Assembly (NCBI RefSeq): GCF_021800405.1
Contig: NZ_CP084550.1
Span: 3,906,001 to 3,970,000 of the forward strand
Direction: 5' to 3'
From: Arthrobacter sp. FW306-07-I
Lineage (GTDB): Bacteria > Actinomycetota > Actinomycetes > Actinomycetales > Micrococcaceae
Length of the DNA stretch: 64,000 nucleotides
In this document: piece by piece, positions 52,047 through 60,921 of the stretch
Layout of the letters: each line of letters opens with the position of its first letter
Numbering within the stretch: position 1 is the stretch's first letter
The notes under the pieces: generated by a model
Databases searched by the model: none
Seen by the model: the letters and a program-made list of their open reading frames with translations, nothing else
Told to the model about the DNA's origin: nothing
Made by a program: the position numbers and the translations under genes

Positions 52047-52411
52047 TGCTGAAGCGCGCACTCCCGTGGCTGGTGCTCCTGGCGTCCGCGGTCCTGGAAG
52101 CAGTCTGGGCCACGGCCCTTGGCCTGTCCGACGGCTTCAGCAAACCCTTGCCTACTGCCGTCTTCGCCGTCACCGCGACCCTGAGCATGCTGGGCCTGGG
52201 CATGGCCATCCGCAGCATTCCCCTGGGCACCGCCTACGCCATCTGGGTGGGTATAGGCGCCGCACTCACCGTCGGCTGGGCAATGGCCACCGGCGTGGAG
52301 CCCTTCAGCGTGGTGAAACTGCTGTTCATCGCCGGCATCGTGGGCTGCGCGGCCGGCCTGAAGGCGCTGCCGGCCGGAAAAGACGCTCCGGCTGCTCCCA
52401 GCAGTGACTAG
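52046..52411 (+). CDS. SMR-family guanidinium exporter subunit 2
   Basis: The 121-residue partner has Glu18 in ASAVLEAVWATALG and IPLGTAYAIWVGIG, with a Pro/Ala-rich cytoplasmic tail. Start-stop overlap with subunit 1 ensures equal amounts, as in paired heteromeric SMR pumps. Confidence 0.92.
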   Translation: MLKRALPWLVLLASAVLEAVWATALGLSDGFSKPLPTAVFAVTATLSMLGLGMAIRSIPLGTAYAIWVGIGAALTVGWAMATGVEPFSVVKLLFIAGIVGCAAGLKALPAGKDAPAAPSSD

Positions 52412-52414
52412 GCT
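52409..52414 (+). promoter_or_regulatory. -10 box TAGGCT, leaderless promoter
   Basis: TAGGCT starts in the stop codon of the SMR gene (its TA comes from TAG) and ends 6 bases before the ATG at 52421. Confidence 0.55.
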
Positions 52415-52420
52415 TTTGCC

Positions 52421-53047
52421 ATGGACTCCCCCGAGATCGCCCAGGCCGTCGACGCGCTGCGACGCCGCATGGTGCCTGGCACGCGGACCATCCTCGGCAT
52501 TGCCGGGGCGCCAGGGTCCGGCAAGTCCACTTTCGCAACCTGGCTCCAGGAGCAGTTCAGCCCGGGAACCTCGGTTGTGGTCCCGATGGACGGCTTCCAC
52601 CTGGGCAACGCGATCATCGAGGGCACGCCGTTGCGTGCGCGGAAGGGCGCCATTGATACGTTCGACGGCAGCGGCTACCTCTCGCTGCTGCGCCGCCTGG
52701 CGCGCCGGGACGAGGCAGTGGTGTACGCGCCGGAGTTCCGCCGCACCATCGATGAACCGGTAGCGGCGTCCATCGCCGTCCCGGCCGACGTCCCGCTGGT
52801 GATCACCGAGGGCAACTACCTGCTGGCGGACCAGGAGCCATGGAAGGAGGTGCGGGCGCAGCTGGACGAGGTGTGGTTCCTCGAAACCCCGCACGAGCTC
52901 CGGCTGCAGCGGCTGGTTGACCGGCATGTGTCGTTCGGGATGGACCCGGAGACTGCGCTTGCCTGGGCCAGCGGACCCGACGAGGCGAACGCCCGGCTGA
53001 TCCAGGCAACCCGCCCTGCCGCGGACCGCGTCATACCCTGGCTGTAA
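52421..53047 (+). CDS. Nucleoside/nucleotide kinase-family P-loop protein
   Basis: The 208-residue protein has Walker A GAPGSGKST (about 29-37), VVPMDGFHLGNAII, and DVPLVITEGNYLL. The later HVSFGMDPETALAWASGPDEANARL matches the uridine-kinase-like YggC/FrcK group. Substrate is probably a sugar or nucleoside. Confidence 0.85.
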   Translation: MDSPEIAQAVDALRRRMVPGTRTILGIAGAPGSGKSTFATWLQEQFSPGTSVVVPMDGFHLGNAIIEGTPLRARKGAIDTFDGSGYLSLLRRLARRDEAVVYAPEFRRTIDEPVAASIAVPADVPLVITEGNYLLADQEPWKEVRAQLDEVWFLETPHELRLQRLVDRHVSFGMDPETALAWASGPDEANARLIQATRPAADRVIPWL

Positions 53048-53078
53048 CGTCATTCTCAGGAAACGAACAGGAGCACCC

Positions 53079-54092
53079 ATGGCTAACGCCCCCACCAACC
53101 CCGGCACTACAGTCCAGCTCGGCGACGGCCTGGCCGTCAGCCCCCTCGGGTTCGGCGGCATGGCCCTCACCCCCGTTTACGGCGAGGTGGACCCAGCGGA
53201 GGCACTGCAGACGCTGCACCATGCCGTGGACGCCGGTGTCAGCTTCATTGACACAGCCGACATCTACGGCGGCGGCAGCAACGAAGAACTGATTTCCCAG
53301 CTGCTCAAGGACCGGCGGGACGAGGTCCAGCTGGCCACTAAGTTCGCGCTGGTGGGCACGCCGACGGACGGCTACACGGACATCAGGGGCGACGCCGGAT
53401 ACGTGCACCAGGCGGTGGAGCGGAGCCTGCAGCGGCTGGGCACGGACGTCATCGACCTCTACTACATGCACCGCCGGGACGTCCGGGTCCCCATCGAAGA
53501 GACCGTGGGCGCCATGGCCGAGCTGGTGAAGCAGGGAAAGGTCAAGCACCTGGGCCTGTCCGAAGTGACGGCGCAGGAACTGCAGGACGCCTCGGCGGTC
53601 CACCCCATCGCCGCGGTCCAAAGCGAATGGTCCATCTGGAGCCGCGATGTGGAACGCAATGTGGTTCCCGCCGCCGCCAACCTCGGTGTGGGTTTTGTTC
53701 CCTACTCTCCGCTGGGCCGCGGGTTCCTCACCGGCACCGTGGACACCTCGAGCCTGGGCGACAAGGACTTCCGCCGGAACATCCCCCGTTTCGCCCCCGA
53801 TGCCGCAAGCGCCAACCAGGCCGTGGTGGACGCGGTCCGGTCCGTGGCGGACCAGCTGCAGGCCACCCCCGCCCAGGTTGCCTTGGCGTGGCTGCTGGCC
53901 CAGGGCAAGCGGCTGGGCCTGCCCGTGGTCCCCATCCCCGGCACCCGCAAGGCCGCCCGCATCGACGAAAACCTCGGCGCACTGTCCCTCGACCTCACCC
54001 CGGCGCACCTGGAGGCCCTGGACGCGGCCTCAGACGCCGTCGTCGGCTCCCGTTCCGCGGACCCCAAATGGGTGTCCGAGGGCCGGGAATAA
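53079..54092 (+). CDS. Aldo/keto reductase
   Basis: The 337-residue NADPH-dependent TIM-barrel oxidoreductase has the catalytic tetrad visible as Asp and Tyr in SFIDTADIYGGG, Lys in ATKFAL and His in LYYMHRRD. NADP-binding GTRKAARIDENL lies near the end. GGAGC precedes the ATG. Substrate is unknown. Confidence 0.92.
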   Translation: MANAPTNPGTTVQLGDGLAVSPLGFGGMALTPVYGEVDPAEALQTLHHAVDAGVSFIDTADIYGGGSNEELISQLLKDRRDEVQLATKFALVGTPTDGYTDIRGDAGYVHQAVERSLQRLGTDVIDLYYMHRRDVRVPIEETVGAMAELVKQGKVKHLGLSEVTAQELQDASAVHPIAAVQSEWSIWSRDVERNVVPAAANLGVGFVPYSPLGRGFLTGTVDTSSLGDKDFRRNIPRFAPDAASANQAVVDAVRSVADQLQATPAQVALAWLLAQGKRLGLPVVPIPGTRKAARIDENLGALSLDLTPAHLEALDAASDAVVGSRSADPKWVSEGRE

Positions 54093-54133
54093 CACGCCTT
54101 TCACCAATTCCACCGCAAACCCAAAGGAGCCCC

Positions 54134-54451
54134 ATGCCTGCCATCGTGCACTTCGAAGTCCAGATTGACCCCGCCCGCCGCGACGACGCCGCCGCATACC
54201 TGTCTGAAACCCTCGCCGCCACCCGTGCCTGGCCCGGAAACCTGGGGATCGAAGCATTGGTGGACGACGCAGATCCGTGCCACATCCTGGTAGTGGAAAC
54301 CTGGGCCACCACCCAGGACCATGACGACTACGCCGCATGGCGGAAGACGCCGGAGGGGAAGCACAGGCTGGGCGAGGTTCTCGCCGGGACACCGTCAAAG
54401 CAGGTTTACTCGGAGACCATGCCGCTCGACCTGCAGCCGTCCCAGGCCTAA
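54134..54451 (+). CDS. Antibiotic biosynthesis monooxygenase (ABM) domain protein
   Basis: The 105-residue ferredoxin-like ABM protein has HFEVQIDPARRDD, IEALVDDADPCHILVVETW and KTPEGKHRLGEV. AAAGGAG lies 6 bases before the ATG. It is likely co-transcribed with the reductase. Members act as quinone or small-molecule oxygenases. Confidence 0.85.
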   Translation: MPAIVHFEVQIDPARRDDAAAYLSETLAATRAWPGNLGIEALVDDADPCHILVVETWATTQDHDDYAAWRKTPEGKHRLGEVLAGTPSKQVYSETMPLDLQPSQA

Positions 54452-54455
54452 GCCC

Positions 54456-55106
54456 ATGGACTCACTTCTCTACGACCTGCCGGCCCTGACCATCCGCAGC
54501 ATCTCCGTCAGCGAGATGGACAACAACGTGTACTTGCTGACGGCGAAGGAGAGCGGGGCCCAGCTGCTGATTGATGCCGCCGACGACCTTCCCGCCATCC
54601 AGCAGTTGCTGGCGGACGGGGCCGCGGACACGACGGCTGTTCCCCGGCTGGCCCTCATCGCAACGACCCACCAGCACTGGGACCACGTGCGGGCGCTGAA
54701 GGAGCTGGTGGCGGCTACGGGGGCGCGGACAGCCGCCGGGGCGGACGACGCCGATGCGTTGCCGGTTCCCGTTGACGTCCGGCTCAGGCATGGCGACGTT
54801 GGCAACTTCGACGGCTTTGATGTGACGGCAGTCCACCTGCGCGGGCACACCCCCGGTTCAATTGCCTTCGTTTACGAGGACCCGGACGGGCCGGCGCATA
54901 TCTTCTCCGGTGACTCGCTGTTCCCGGGCGGCGTGGGCAACACGCAGAAGGACCCCGAACGGTTCAACCAGCTCCTGGCCGACGTCACGGAGCGGTTGTT
55001 CGGCGCCTACCCGGACTCCGCGGTCATCCATCCCGGCCACGGCAAGCCGACCACTCTTGGTGCAGAGCGGCCGCACCTCGACGAATGGCGCGCCCGCGGC
55101 TGGTAG
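54456..55106 (+). CDS. MBL-fold metallo-hydrolase
   Basis: The 216-residue glyoxalase-II-like protein has the metal site THQHWDH, HLRGHTPGSIAF, FSGDSLFPGGVGNTQKDPE and VIHPGHGKPT. It starts 4 bases after the ABM stop, so it belongs to the same operon. Substrate is unknown. Confidence 0.88.
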   Translation: MDSLLYDLPALTIRSISVSEMDNNVYLLTAKESGAQLLIDAADDLPAIQQLLADGAADTTAVPRLALIATTHQHWDHVRALKELVAATGARTAAGADDADALPVPVDVRLRHGDVGNFDGFDVTAVHLRGHTPGSIAFVYEDPDGPAHIFSGDSLFPGGVGNTQKDPERFNQLLADVTERLFGAYPDSAVIHPGHGKPTTLGAERPHLDEWRARGW

Positions 55107-55155
55107 CGGTTCGCCAGCTGCCGCCAAGCCCCACGAGGAGAGGTTTCGGGAACGC

Positions 55156-56280
55156 ATGAAGGATAGTGCCGCGGGTATCGACCGCCAGGACAACGGGACA
55201 CGGGACACCGGGCAACGGGACCAGGAGCTCACTCCGGATTCGGCTGCCCGGCGAATGGTGCTTGTGGGAACGCTGGCCACGGCCGGGATAGCCATCGCGG
55301 TCCTCCTGTGGGCCAAGTGGTACCCCTATGCCCTCAAGATCCCGGCGGTGGCGGACAGCCACTCGTTGGGAAACTCCGTCTTGTCCGGCAAGGCAAGCGC
55401 GCCGCCCGCCCCCTCGTGGAACGCGGCTTTTGAGTACAGCCTGGGCTACGTCGGGTCGATCTGGCAGGCGCTGGTGGCCGGCCTGCTCGTTGCAGCGGCG
55501 GTGGAGGCGTTTCTTCCCGCCCGCCGGTTGCTCGCGCTGTTCCAGGCCAGGCGTGGCCCGGCTGTGAGCACGGTCTGTGGCGGGCTCCTGTCCATGTCAT
55601 CAATGATGTGCACATGCTGCGCCGCGCCCGTCGCGTTGAATGTTCGCCGCAGAGGGGTGCCCGTCAGCTCCGCGCTCGCATACTGGCTGGGTAATCCCGT
55701 GCTCAATCCGGCAGCCCTGGCATTCATGGCCTTTGTGCTCCCCTGGCAGTTCGTGGCCGTCCGCGTGGGCACCGGCGTGATCCTTGTCTTTGGCGTCACG
55801 CTGCTCGTGAGCCGCCTGGCAAAAGGGACCAGCGTCGCCGGACCGGTGGAAGAGCCCGCTGAAACCGTGACTGCCGCGGGCGCAGTCCACAGGTTCGCCA
55901 AGGCCCTGGTCCGGTTATCGGTGCGACTCCTGCCGGAGTATGCGGTGGTGGTGATGCTCCTGGGCGCCTTTCGTGGCTGGCTGTTCCCGGAAGCCGGCAC
56001 GCTCGCGTCCTGGGGCGTGCTCGCCGCCGTCCTGCTCGCCGTCGTCGGAACCCTGTTCGTAATCCCGACCGCCGCGGAAATCCCCATCATCGGCGCGTTG
56101 ATGGCCGCTGGAGTTGGAATGGTTCCCCTGGCGGCCCTGGTGCTGACCCTGCCCGCGCTAAGCCTGCCGTCGATGCTTATGGTCCGCGGGGCCTTCCCCG
56201 GCCGGGTGATCGCAGCCACTGGGGCTGCCGTGATGGGGCTGGGCCTGGCGGGCGCGGTCGCCATGGCGGCGCTGACCTGA
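55156..56280 (+). CDS. Permease of the ArsP/YraQ (PF03773-like) family
   Basis: The 374-residue protein has about ten membrane helices. It contains the cysteine motif MCTCCAAPVAL near residue 155, GNPVLNPAAL, and a second half with IPTAAEIPIIGALMAAGVG. The CTCC signature marks metal or metalloid efflux permeases. A spaced GAGGAGAGG lies before the ATG. Substrate is not certain. Confidence 0.85.
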   Translation: MKDSAAGIDRQDNGTRDTGQRDQELTPDSAARRMVLVGTLATAGIAIAVLLWAKWYPYALKIPAVADSHSLGNSVLSGKASAPPAPSWNAAFEYSLGYVGSIWQALVAGLLVAAAVEAFLPARRLLALFQARRGPAVSTVCGGLLSMSSMMCTCCAAPVALNVRRRGVPVSSALAYWLGNPVLNPAALAFMAFVLPWQFVAVRVGTGVILVFGVTLLVSRLAKGTSVAGPVEEPAETVTAAGAVHRFAKALVRLSVRLLPEYAVVVMLLGAFRGWLFPEAGTLASWGVLAAVLLAVVGTLFVIPTAAEIPIIGALMAAGVGMVPLAALVLTLPALSLPSMLMVRGAFPGRVIAATGAAVMGLGLAGAVAMAALT

Positions 56281-56333
56281 GGCACCCGGCAGCCGCGGCC
56301 CTGGTCCCTGCTGCCAAACCCGGTTTAACGCAC

Positions 56334-56389
56334 CGAGTGCTCCGCAACTGTCGTTTAGAACCTCCTAAACGACGTTATCGGAGCACTCG
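56334..56389. terminator. Long inverted repeat between permease and helicase genes
   Basis: CGAGTGCTCCG (56334-56344) pairs with CGGAGCACTCG (56379-56389), and GTCGTTTAG (56350-56358) with CTAAACGAC (56365-56373). It lies between convergent genes. Together with 5758-5803 it shares GTCGTT at the loop side and CACTCGATG just after. Confidence 0.7.
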
Positions 56390-56404
56390 ATGGGCCAGGC
56401 GTTG

Positions 56405-58315
56405 TTACCGTCCGCGGCGCTCATTCGACGCCGGGGCGGATGCGCGGCGCGGGCCGCTGCGGGCCGGACGGCCTGAGCCGCCGTTGCCCGAGCCGCCATT
56501 ACCTGAGCTGAACGAACCGCCGGAGGTTCCGCCGGTGTTGGACGACCAGACGGCCTTGCTGCCACCGGTTGCTGCTGCGCGCTGCCCGGTCGCCGGACGA
56601 CCACTGCGCTGGCCGCCGCCGGAAGCGGGCCGACCACCGGCTGCCGGACGTCCACCGGAAGCGGGGCGCCCGCCTGAGGCCGGGCGGCCGGTGCCGCCGC
56701 GCGGGGCGTCGCTGCGGGTGATCCGGGAATCGCCGCGGCCTTCCGCCGCACGTCCGTCCGAACCGCGGCCGGCCGATGAGCGGCCACCTGCCGCGGGGAC
56801 GTCGTTGCGGTGGGTCGAAGCGGTGCCGCGGCCACGGGCGTTGCGGCGTGCAGCTGCTGCGGCCACCGCGCGGTCCTCGTTCTGCTCGGCGTTGCGGTCG
56901 AACGCTGCGCGGGCCTCAGTGCGGCCCTCGAATGCTGCGGCGCGGCGCTCGGCACGCGGAACGTCGCCGCGCACTGCCTCTGCTGCAACCTTGCCGCGTC
57001 CGCCGCGGCCGCCACGGCCACCGGCGGTGGGGGCAGCCTGGCGGCGTGCACGCTTGCGTTCCGCGTTGGCTCCGGTGGAGGTGCCGCCACCCTGCTTGGC
57101 CGTCTTGGCGGCCATCAGTGCAGCGCGGGTCCGGGGGTCGACCTTTTCGGCGATGTCACCGACGAGCTCGGCCACGATGGGCGAGCTGGCAGTGACGCGT
57201 TCGAAGCTGACGTCCACGCCGGCGGCCTTCATGAGCTTCTTCACGTCGGTCTGCTGCTCCGGCAGGGTCAGCGTCACCACGGTGCCGTCGGAACCCGCGC
57301 GGGCGGTGCGTCCGGAGCGGTGCAGGTATGCCTTGTGCTCGGTGGGCGGGTCCACGTGGATGACGAGTTCGACGTCGTCAACGTGCACACCGCGGGCGGC
57401 GACGTCGGTGGCGACCAGGACGCGGACGTCACCATTGGAGAACTCAGCCAGGTTGCGGTCGCGGGCGTTCTGCGACAGGTTGCCGTGCAGGTCGACGGCG
57501 GGGATGCCGGCGTCCGTCAGGGTCTTGGCCAGCTTGCGGGCGTGGTGCTTCGTCCGCATGAACAGGACGCGGCGGCCGGCGCCGGAAGCAAGCTCCACGA
57601 TCAGTTGCTTCTTGACGGTCTGGTCGTTGACCACCAGCACGTGGTGCTCCATGGTGGTCACCGCGGCCTGCGGGTCATCCACGGAGTGGGTGAGCGGGTT
57701 GGACAGGTAGCGCTGGACGATCTTGTCCACGCCGTTGTCCAGAGTGGCGGAGAAGAGCAACCGCTGCCCCTGGCTTGGGGTCATGTCCATAAGCTTCTTG
57801 ACCACGGGCAGGAAGCCGAGGTCAGCCATGTGGTCGGCCTCGTCCAGGACGGTGATCTCCACGGCCTCGAGGGTGAGGATGCGCTGGCGGATCAGGTCCT
57901 CCAGGCGACCGGGGCAGGCGATGACGATGTCGACGCCGGCGCGCAGCGCCTTTTCCTGCCGCGCCTGGGAAATGCCGCCGTAGATCACCGTGGTGTTCAG
58001 ACCGGCAGCCTTGGCCAGGGGCTCGATGGTGGCGTTGATCTGGGTGGCCAGCTCACGGGTGGGTGCCAGGACCAGGCCCATGGGGCGGCCGGGCTTACGG
58101 AAGTGCTTGGCTTCCCGCTCAGCGAGTCTTGCTACAAGCGGGATGGCGAAAGCGATGGTTTTACCGGATCCGGTCCGGCCGCGGCCCAGGACGTCACGTC
58201 CGGACAGCGTGTCCGGAAGGGTCTTGACCTGGATGGGAAACGGTTCAACGATTCCCTGCGCGGAAAGGGTGTCTGCAAGGGCCTTGGGAGTACCGAGGGC
58301 AGCAAAAGTAGTCAT
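56405..58315 (-). CDS. DEAD-box RNA helicase with long RG-rich tail
   Basis: The 636-residue helicase has a Q motif (FPIQ), GRGRTGSGKT, PTRELATQI, VLDEADHM, LLFSATLD, ATDVAARGVHVDD and HRSGRTARAG. It is followed by a low-complexity tail (about 430-636) rich in Arg, Gly, Ala and Ser with repeated ASGGRP units that likely binds RNA. Helicases of this form help cold adaptation and ribosome assembly. The promoter box at 58561 implies a leader of about 240 bases. Confidence 0.93.
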   Translation of the reverse strand: MTTFAALGTPKALADTLSAQGIVEPFPIQVKTLPDTLSGRDVLGRGRTGSGKTIAFAIPLVARLAEREAKHFRKPGRPMGLVLAPTRELATQINATIEPLAKAAGLNTTVIYGGISQARQEKALRAGVDIVIACPGRLEDLIRQRILTLEAVEITVLDEADHMADLGFLPVVKKLMDMTPSQGQRLLFSATLDNGVDKIVQRYLSNPLTHSVDDPQAAVTTMEHHVLVVNDQTVKKQLIVELASGAGRRVLFMRTKHHARKLAKTLTDAGIPAVDLHGNLSQNARDRNLAEFSNGDVRVLVATDVAARGVHVDDVELVIHVDPPTEHKAYLHRSGRTARAGSDGTVVTLTLPEQQTDVKKLMKAAGVDVSFERVTASSPIVAELVGDIAEKVDPRTRAALMAAKTAKQGGGTSTGANAERKRARRQAAPTAGGRGGRGGRGKVAAEAVRGDVPRAERRAAAFEGRTEARAAFDRNAEQNEDRAVAAAAARRNARGRGTASTHRNDVPAAGGRSSAGRGSDGRAAEGRGDSRITRSDAPRGGTGRPASGGRPASGGRPAAGGRPASGGGQRSGRPATGQRAAATGGSKAVWSSNTGGTSGGSFSSGNGGSGNGGSGRPARSGPRRASAPASNERRGR

Positions 58316-58566
58316 GTAGTTCTTTACGGTCTTTCTGGCGGTATCCGGGCGGATATCGGCCCCCGATGCCGGTTGGACCAGGGGTTTCGCCGAAGAAAAG
58401 TCAGGTGATCAACCGGGCGCTGTAAATAGGGACAGCCGGCCGGGACCAAATGGAACGCGTTCATCGACGCAGGATGTGCCTCTCACATGAAGAAAGCCCA
58501 CTCCCCGGAAAGGATCTCCAGATCAGGAGCAGGCGGCATCACTGCACATCAAGTTCCACCAGTCTA
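58316..58566 (-). promoter_or_regulatory. Long leader and TAGACT promoter of the helicase gene
   Basis: TAGACT (58561-58566 on the minus strand) would start a transcript near 58554, leaving about 240 untranslated bases before the ATG. Long leaders are common for DEAD-box genes and may be structured. No gene is in this stretch. Confidence 0.45.
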
Positions 58567-58632
58567 CCATCCCGGCGCCCGGCGTCCTTCCGCGGCGTTG
58601 CCATGGGAGCCCCGGCGGGGCAGTGTTGACCC

Positions 58633-59436
58633 ATGAACGAGCACCCGGAGGAGCAACAGGAAACGCACCGGCAGGAAGCGCAGGGGCACCGGCCCCAAGG
58701 GGACGAAGCGCCCTGGAATCAAGCGCACGACGGCGGCAGCGCGCCCGAGGCGGCGGGCGGCAGCATTGATGCCGCATCGGTCTGGGACGAGCGGTACCGC
58801 ACCAAGGCGCGGCTCTGGAGCGGGAAGCCCAACCCGCAGCTGGTCCGTGAAGCCGGCGGCCTGCGCCCGGGAAAGGCGCTGGAACTGGGCTGCGGCGAAG
58901 GTGCCGACGCCATCTGGCTTGCGCAGCAGGGCTGGTCCGTGACCGCCGTCGACGTTTCCGCCGTAGCCCTGGAACGGGCGCACTCGCACGAACTGGCCGA
59001 ACTGGAACGGGAAAGCGTGCAGGCGTCCAACGGTGGGATCGGAAGCCGGATCACGTGGCAGCTGGCGGACCTGACGCAGTGGCAGCCGGAGGCGTTGTAC
59101 GACCTGGTGACGTCGCAGTTCCTGCACTCCCAGGAGCTCGACTGGCGGATTCCGCTGCGGACCGCCGCCGGAGCCGTGAAGCCGGGCGGGACGCTGCTGG
59201 TGGTGGGCCACCATCCTGACCGGCTGCCGCCCTGGGGCCCAGCGCACCATCATGCGGGCATGTTCTACACCGCCGACCAGCTGGTACAGGAGCTCGGGCT
59301 GGACCGGCTCGATTCAAATGGCCGCCCGGAGTGGCAGCTGGAAGTCCTCACTTCACGGGAACGCCCCGTGACCGGACCGGAAGGGCAGGAAGCCACCATC
59401 GCCGACGTCGTCCTCCGCGCAACGCGCCTCGCCTGA
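58633..59436 (+). CDS. Class I SAM-dependent methyltransferase
   Basis: The 267-residue protein has a hydrophilic, His/Gln-rich N-terminal extension (1-45). VWDERYRTKARLWSGKPNP follows, then SAM motif I ALELGCGEGADAIWLA, VTAVDVSAVALERA and VKPGGTLLVVGHHP. It resembles thiopurine/tellurite-type small-molecule methyltransferases. Substrate is unknown. Confidence 0.88.
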   Translation: MNEHPEEQQETHRQEAQGHRPQGDEAPWNQAHDGGSAPEAAGGSIDAASVWDERYRTKARLWSGKPNPQLVREAGGLRPGKALELGCGEGADAIWLAQQGWSVTAVDVSAVALERAHSHELAELERESVQASNGGIGSRITWQLADLTQWQPEALYDLVTSQFLHSQELDWRIPLRTAAGAVKPGGTLLVVGHHPDRLPPWGPAHHHAGMFYTADQLVQELGLDRLDSNGRPEWQLEVLTSRERPVTGPEGQEATIADVVLRATRLA

Positions 59437-59442
59437 CCGCCC

Positions 59443-59506
59443 CTCAGGGCGTACGGCTGGTTCAGGGCGTACGGCTGGTTCAGGGCGTGCGGCTGGTTGA
59501 GGGCGT
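59443..59506. repeat. 18-bp minisatellite at the 3' end of the MFS gene
   Basis: Four tandem units of about 18 bases (GGGCGTACGGCTGGTTCA with small changes) lie between the methyltransferase and MFS genes. The MFS stop falls inside them, so changes in repeat number would alter its last residues. Confidence 0.75.
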
Positions 59507-60913
59507 ACGCCCGGTAACCCGGGGCGCCACCAGCGCCGCGCCCACTCCGATGGCCGCAGTGAAGGCGAAGACACCCGCGAAGGACTGGACCGCCGTCGTA
59601 AATGCCGCGAAGACTATCCCGGTGGTGGCCAGCGACAGCGCTCCGCCCAGGGAGTCGGAAATGGACATGGCCGAGCTGTTGAAGCCTTCGTTCTCCTTGG
59701 TGGAGAGCGCCAGGGTCATCACGCTGAGGCGCGGGTAGAGCAGGCCCATGCCACCGCCCGCCAAGACCCAGCCCGCGATGGCGATGGCAGCGGGCCAGTG
59801 CAGCGCCGTGGTGGCCAGGGCCAGGAGCACCGCCGCCAGGACCATCAGCGAGCCGGTCTGCACCGCGCTTTGGTGCGGCAGCTTGGAACCGAGCCGGCCC
59901 TGGACCGCCGCTGCACCGGCCCAGGCCAGCGCTCCTCCGGTCAGGGTCAGGCCAGCCAGGGTGGGCGGGAACGCGTACTGGTCGATCAACAGGTAGGGAA
60001 GGTAGACCTCCGCACCAAAGAAGGAAGCCGAAGCCAGCCCGCGTGCCAGGATCACGCTGGGCAGCCCGCGGCGGGCAGCAAGGGTGCCGTGGGGCACCAA
60101 CGGCCGGACGGCCACCAGGGCAAGGACGACGGCGGCCGATGCCAGGAGTGCCGTGGCGGCGGGGAACGAGGGGATGCTGACCTCGGCCGAGAGGTTGAGG
60201 CCCAGCACCGCGAGCGCGGCCAGCGCCGCCCACCCGAGCCGGCCCAGGGCCCAGGGCGGGACGGGGTGGGCTGGCTGACCGGCCCCTTGGGGCGCGCCTG
60301 CCTCTTCAGGTTCATCCAGGCCCCGGAGCACCGGCACGATCATCACCAGCGCGGGAATGACCAGGCCCACCACGCCCAGGAACACCCAATGCCAGCTGAA
60401 CACCTGTGCCACCACGCCCGCGGCGAAGGGCCCCACCAGTGAAGGGACCACCCACGCGGCCGAAAAGGCAGCGAAGATCCTGGGATGGAGCGGGCCGGGA
60501 AAGAACCGCGCAACCAGCACGTACAGCGCCACGGTAAGGGCGCCGCCGCCGAGCCCTTGGACCAGGCGGCCTGCGACGAGCATCGGCATCGACACCGAGC
60601 TGCCCGCAATCAGGAGTCCCAGCACGAACAGTGAGACAGAGGCGTACAACGGCATGGCTGGCCCGCGCCGGTCGGACCAGTTGCCGGCTCCCACCATGCC
60701 AATCACACCGGTGGCCAGCGGCCCGGCGAAGGCCAGCGCGTAGAGGCTGCCGCCGTTCAGCTCCCGGCTGACCAGCGGCATGATGGTGGTGACGGCCAGG
60801 GACTCAAAAGCGGCAAGGAACACCAGGGCGCACGTGCCGATGGTCACCCACAGATACGGGGGCCGGAAGATCCCGGTGGCGGGATGGGCGGCCGGAAGGG
60901 TGGAGTCCCGCAC
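59480..60913 (-). CDS. MFS transporter (drug exporter type)
   Basis: The 477-residue protein has about 12-14 helices. Motifs include FLAAFESLAVTTIMPLVSRE near the N-terminus, NWSDRRGPA as motif A, and VAGRLVQGLGGGAL. The arrangement is that of multidrug exporters. GTG start 8 bases after the stop of the upstream MFS gene, so both are in one operon. The C-terminus is set by the minisatellite. Confidence 0.87.
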   Translation of the reverse strand: MRDSTLPAAHPATGIFRPPYLWVTIGTCALVFLAAFESLAVTTIMPLVSRELNGGSLYALAFAGPLATGVIGMVGAGNWSDRRGPAMPLYASVSLFVLGLLIAGSSVSMPMLVAGRLVQGLGGGALTVALYVLVARFFPGPLHPRIFAAFSAAWVVPSLVGPFAAGVVAQVFSWHWVFLGVVGLVIPALVMIVPVLRGLDEPEEAGAPQGAGQPAHPVPPWALGRLGWAALAALAVLGLNLSAEVSIPSFPAATALLASAAVVLALVAVRPLVPHGTLAARRGLPSVILARGLASASFFGAEVYLPYLLIDQYAFPPTLAGLTLTGGALAWAGAAAVQGRLGSKLPHQSAVQTGSLMVLAAVLLALATTALHWPAAIAIAGWVLAGGGMGLLYPRLSVMTLALSTKENEGFNSSAMSISDSLGGALSLATTGIVFAAFTTAVQSFAGVFAFTAAIGVGAALVAPRVTGRTPSTSRTP

Positions 60914-60921
60914 GGCAGTTC

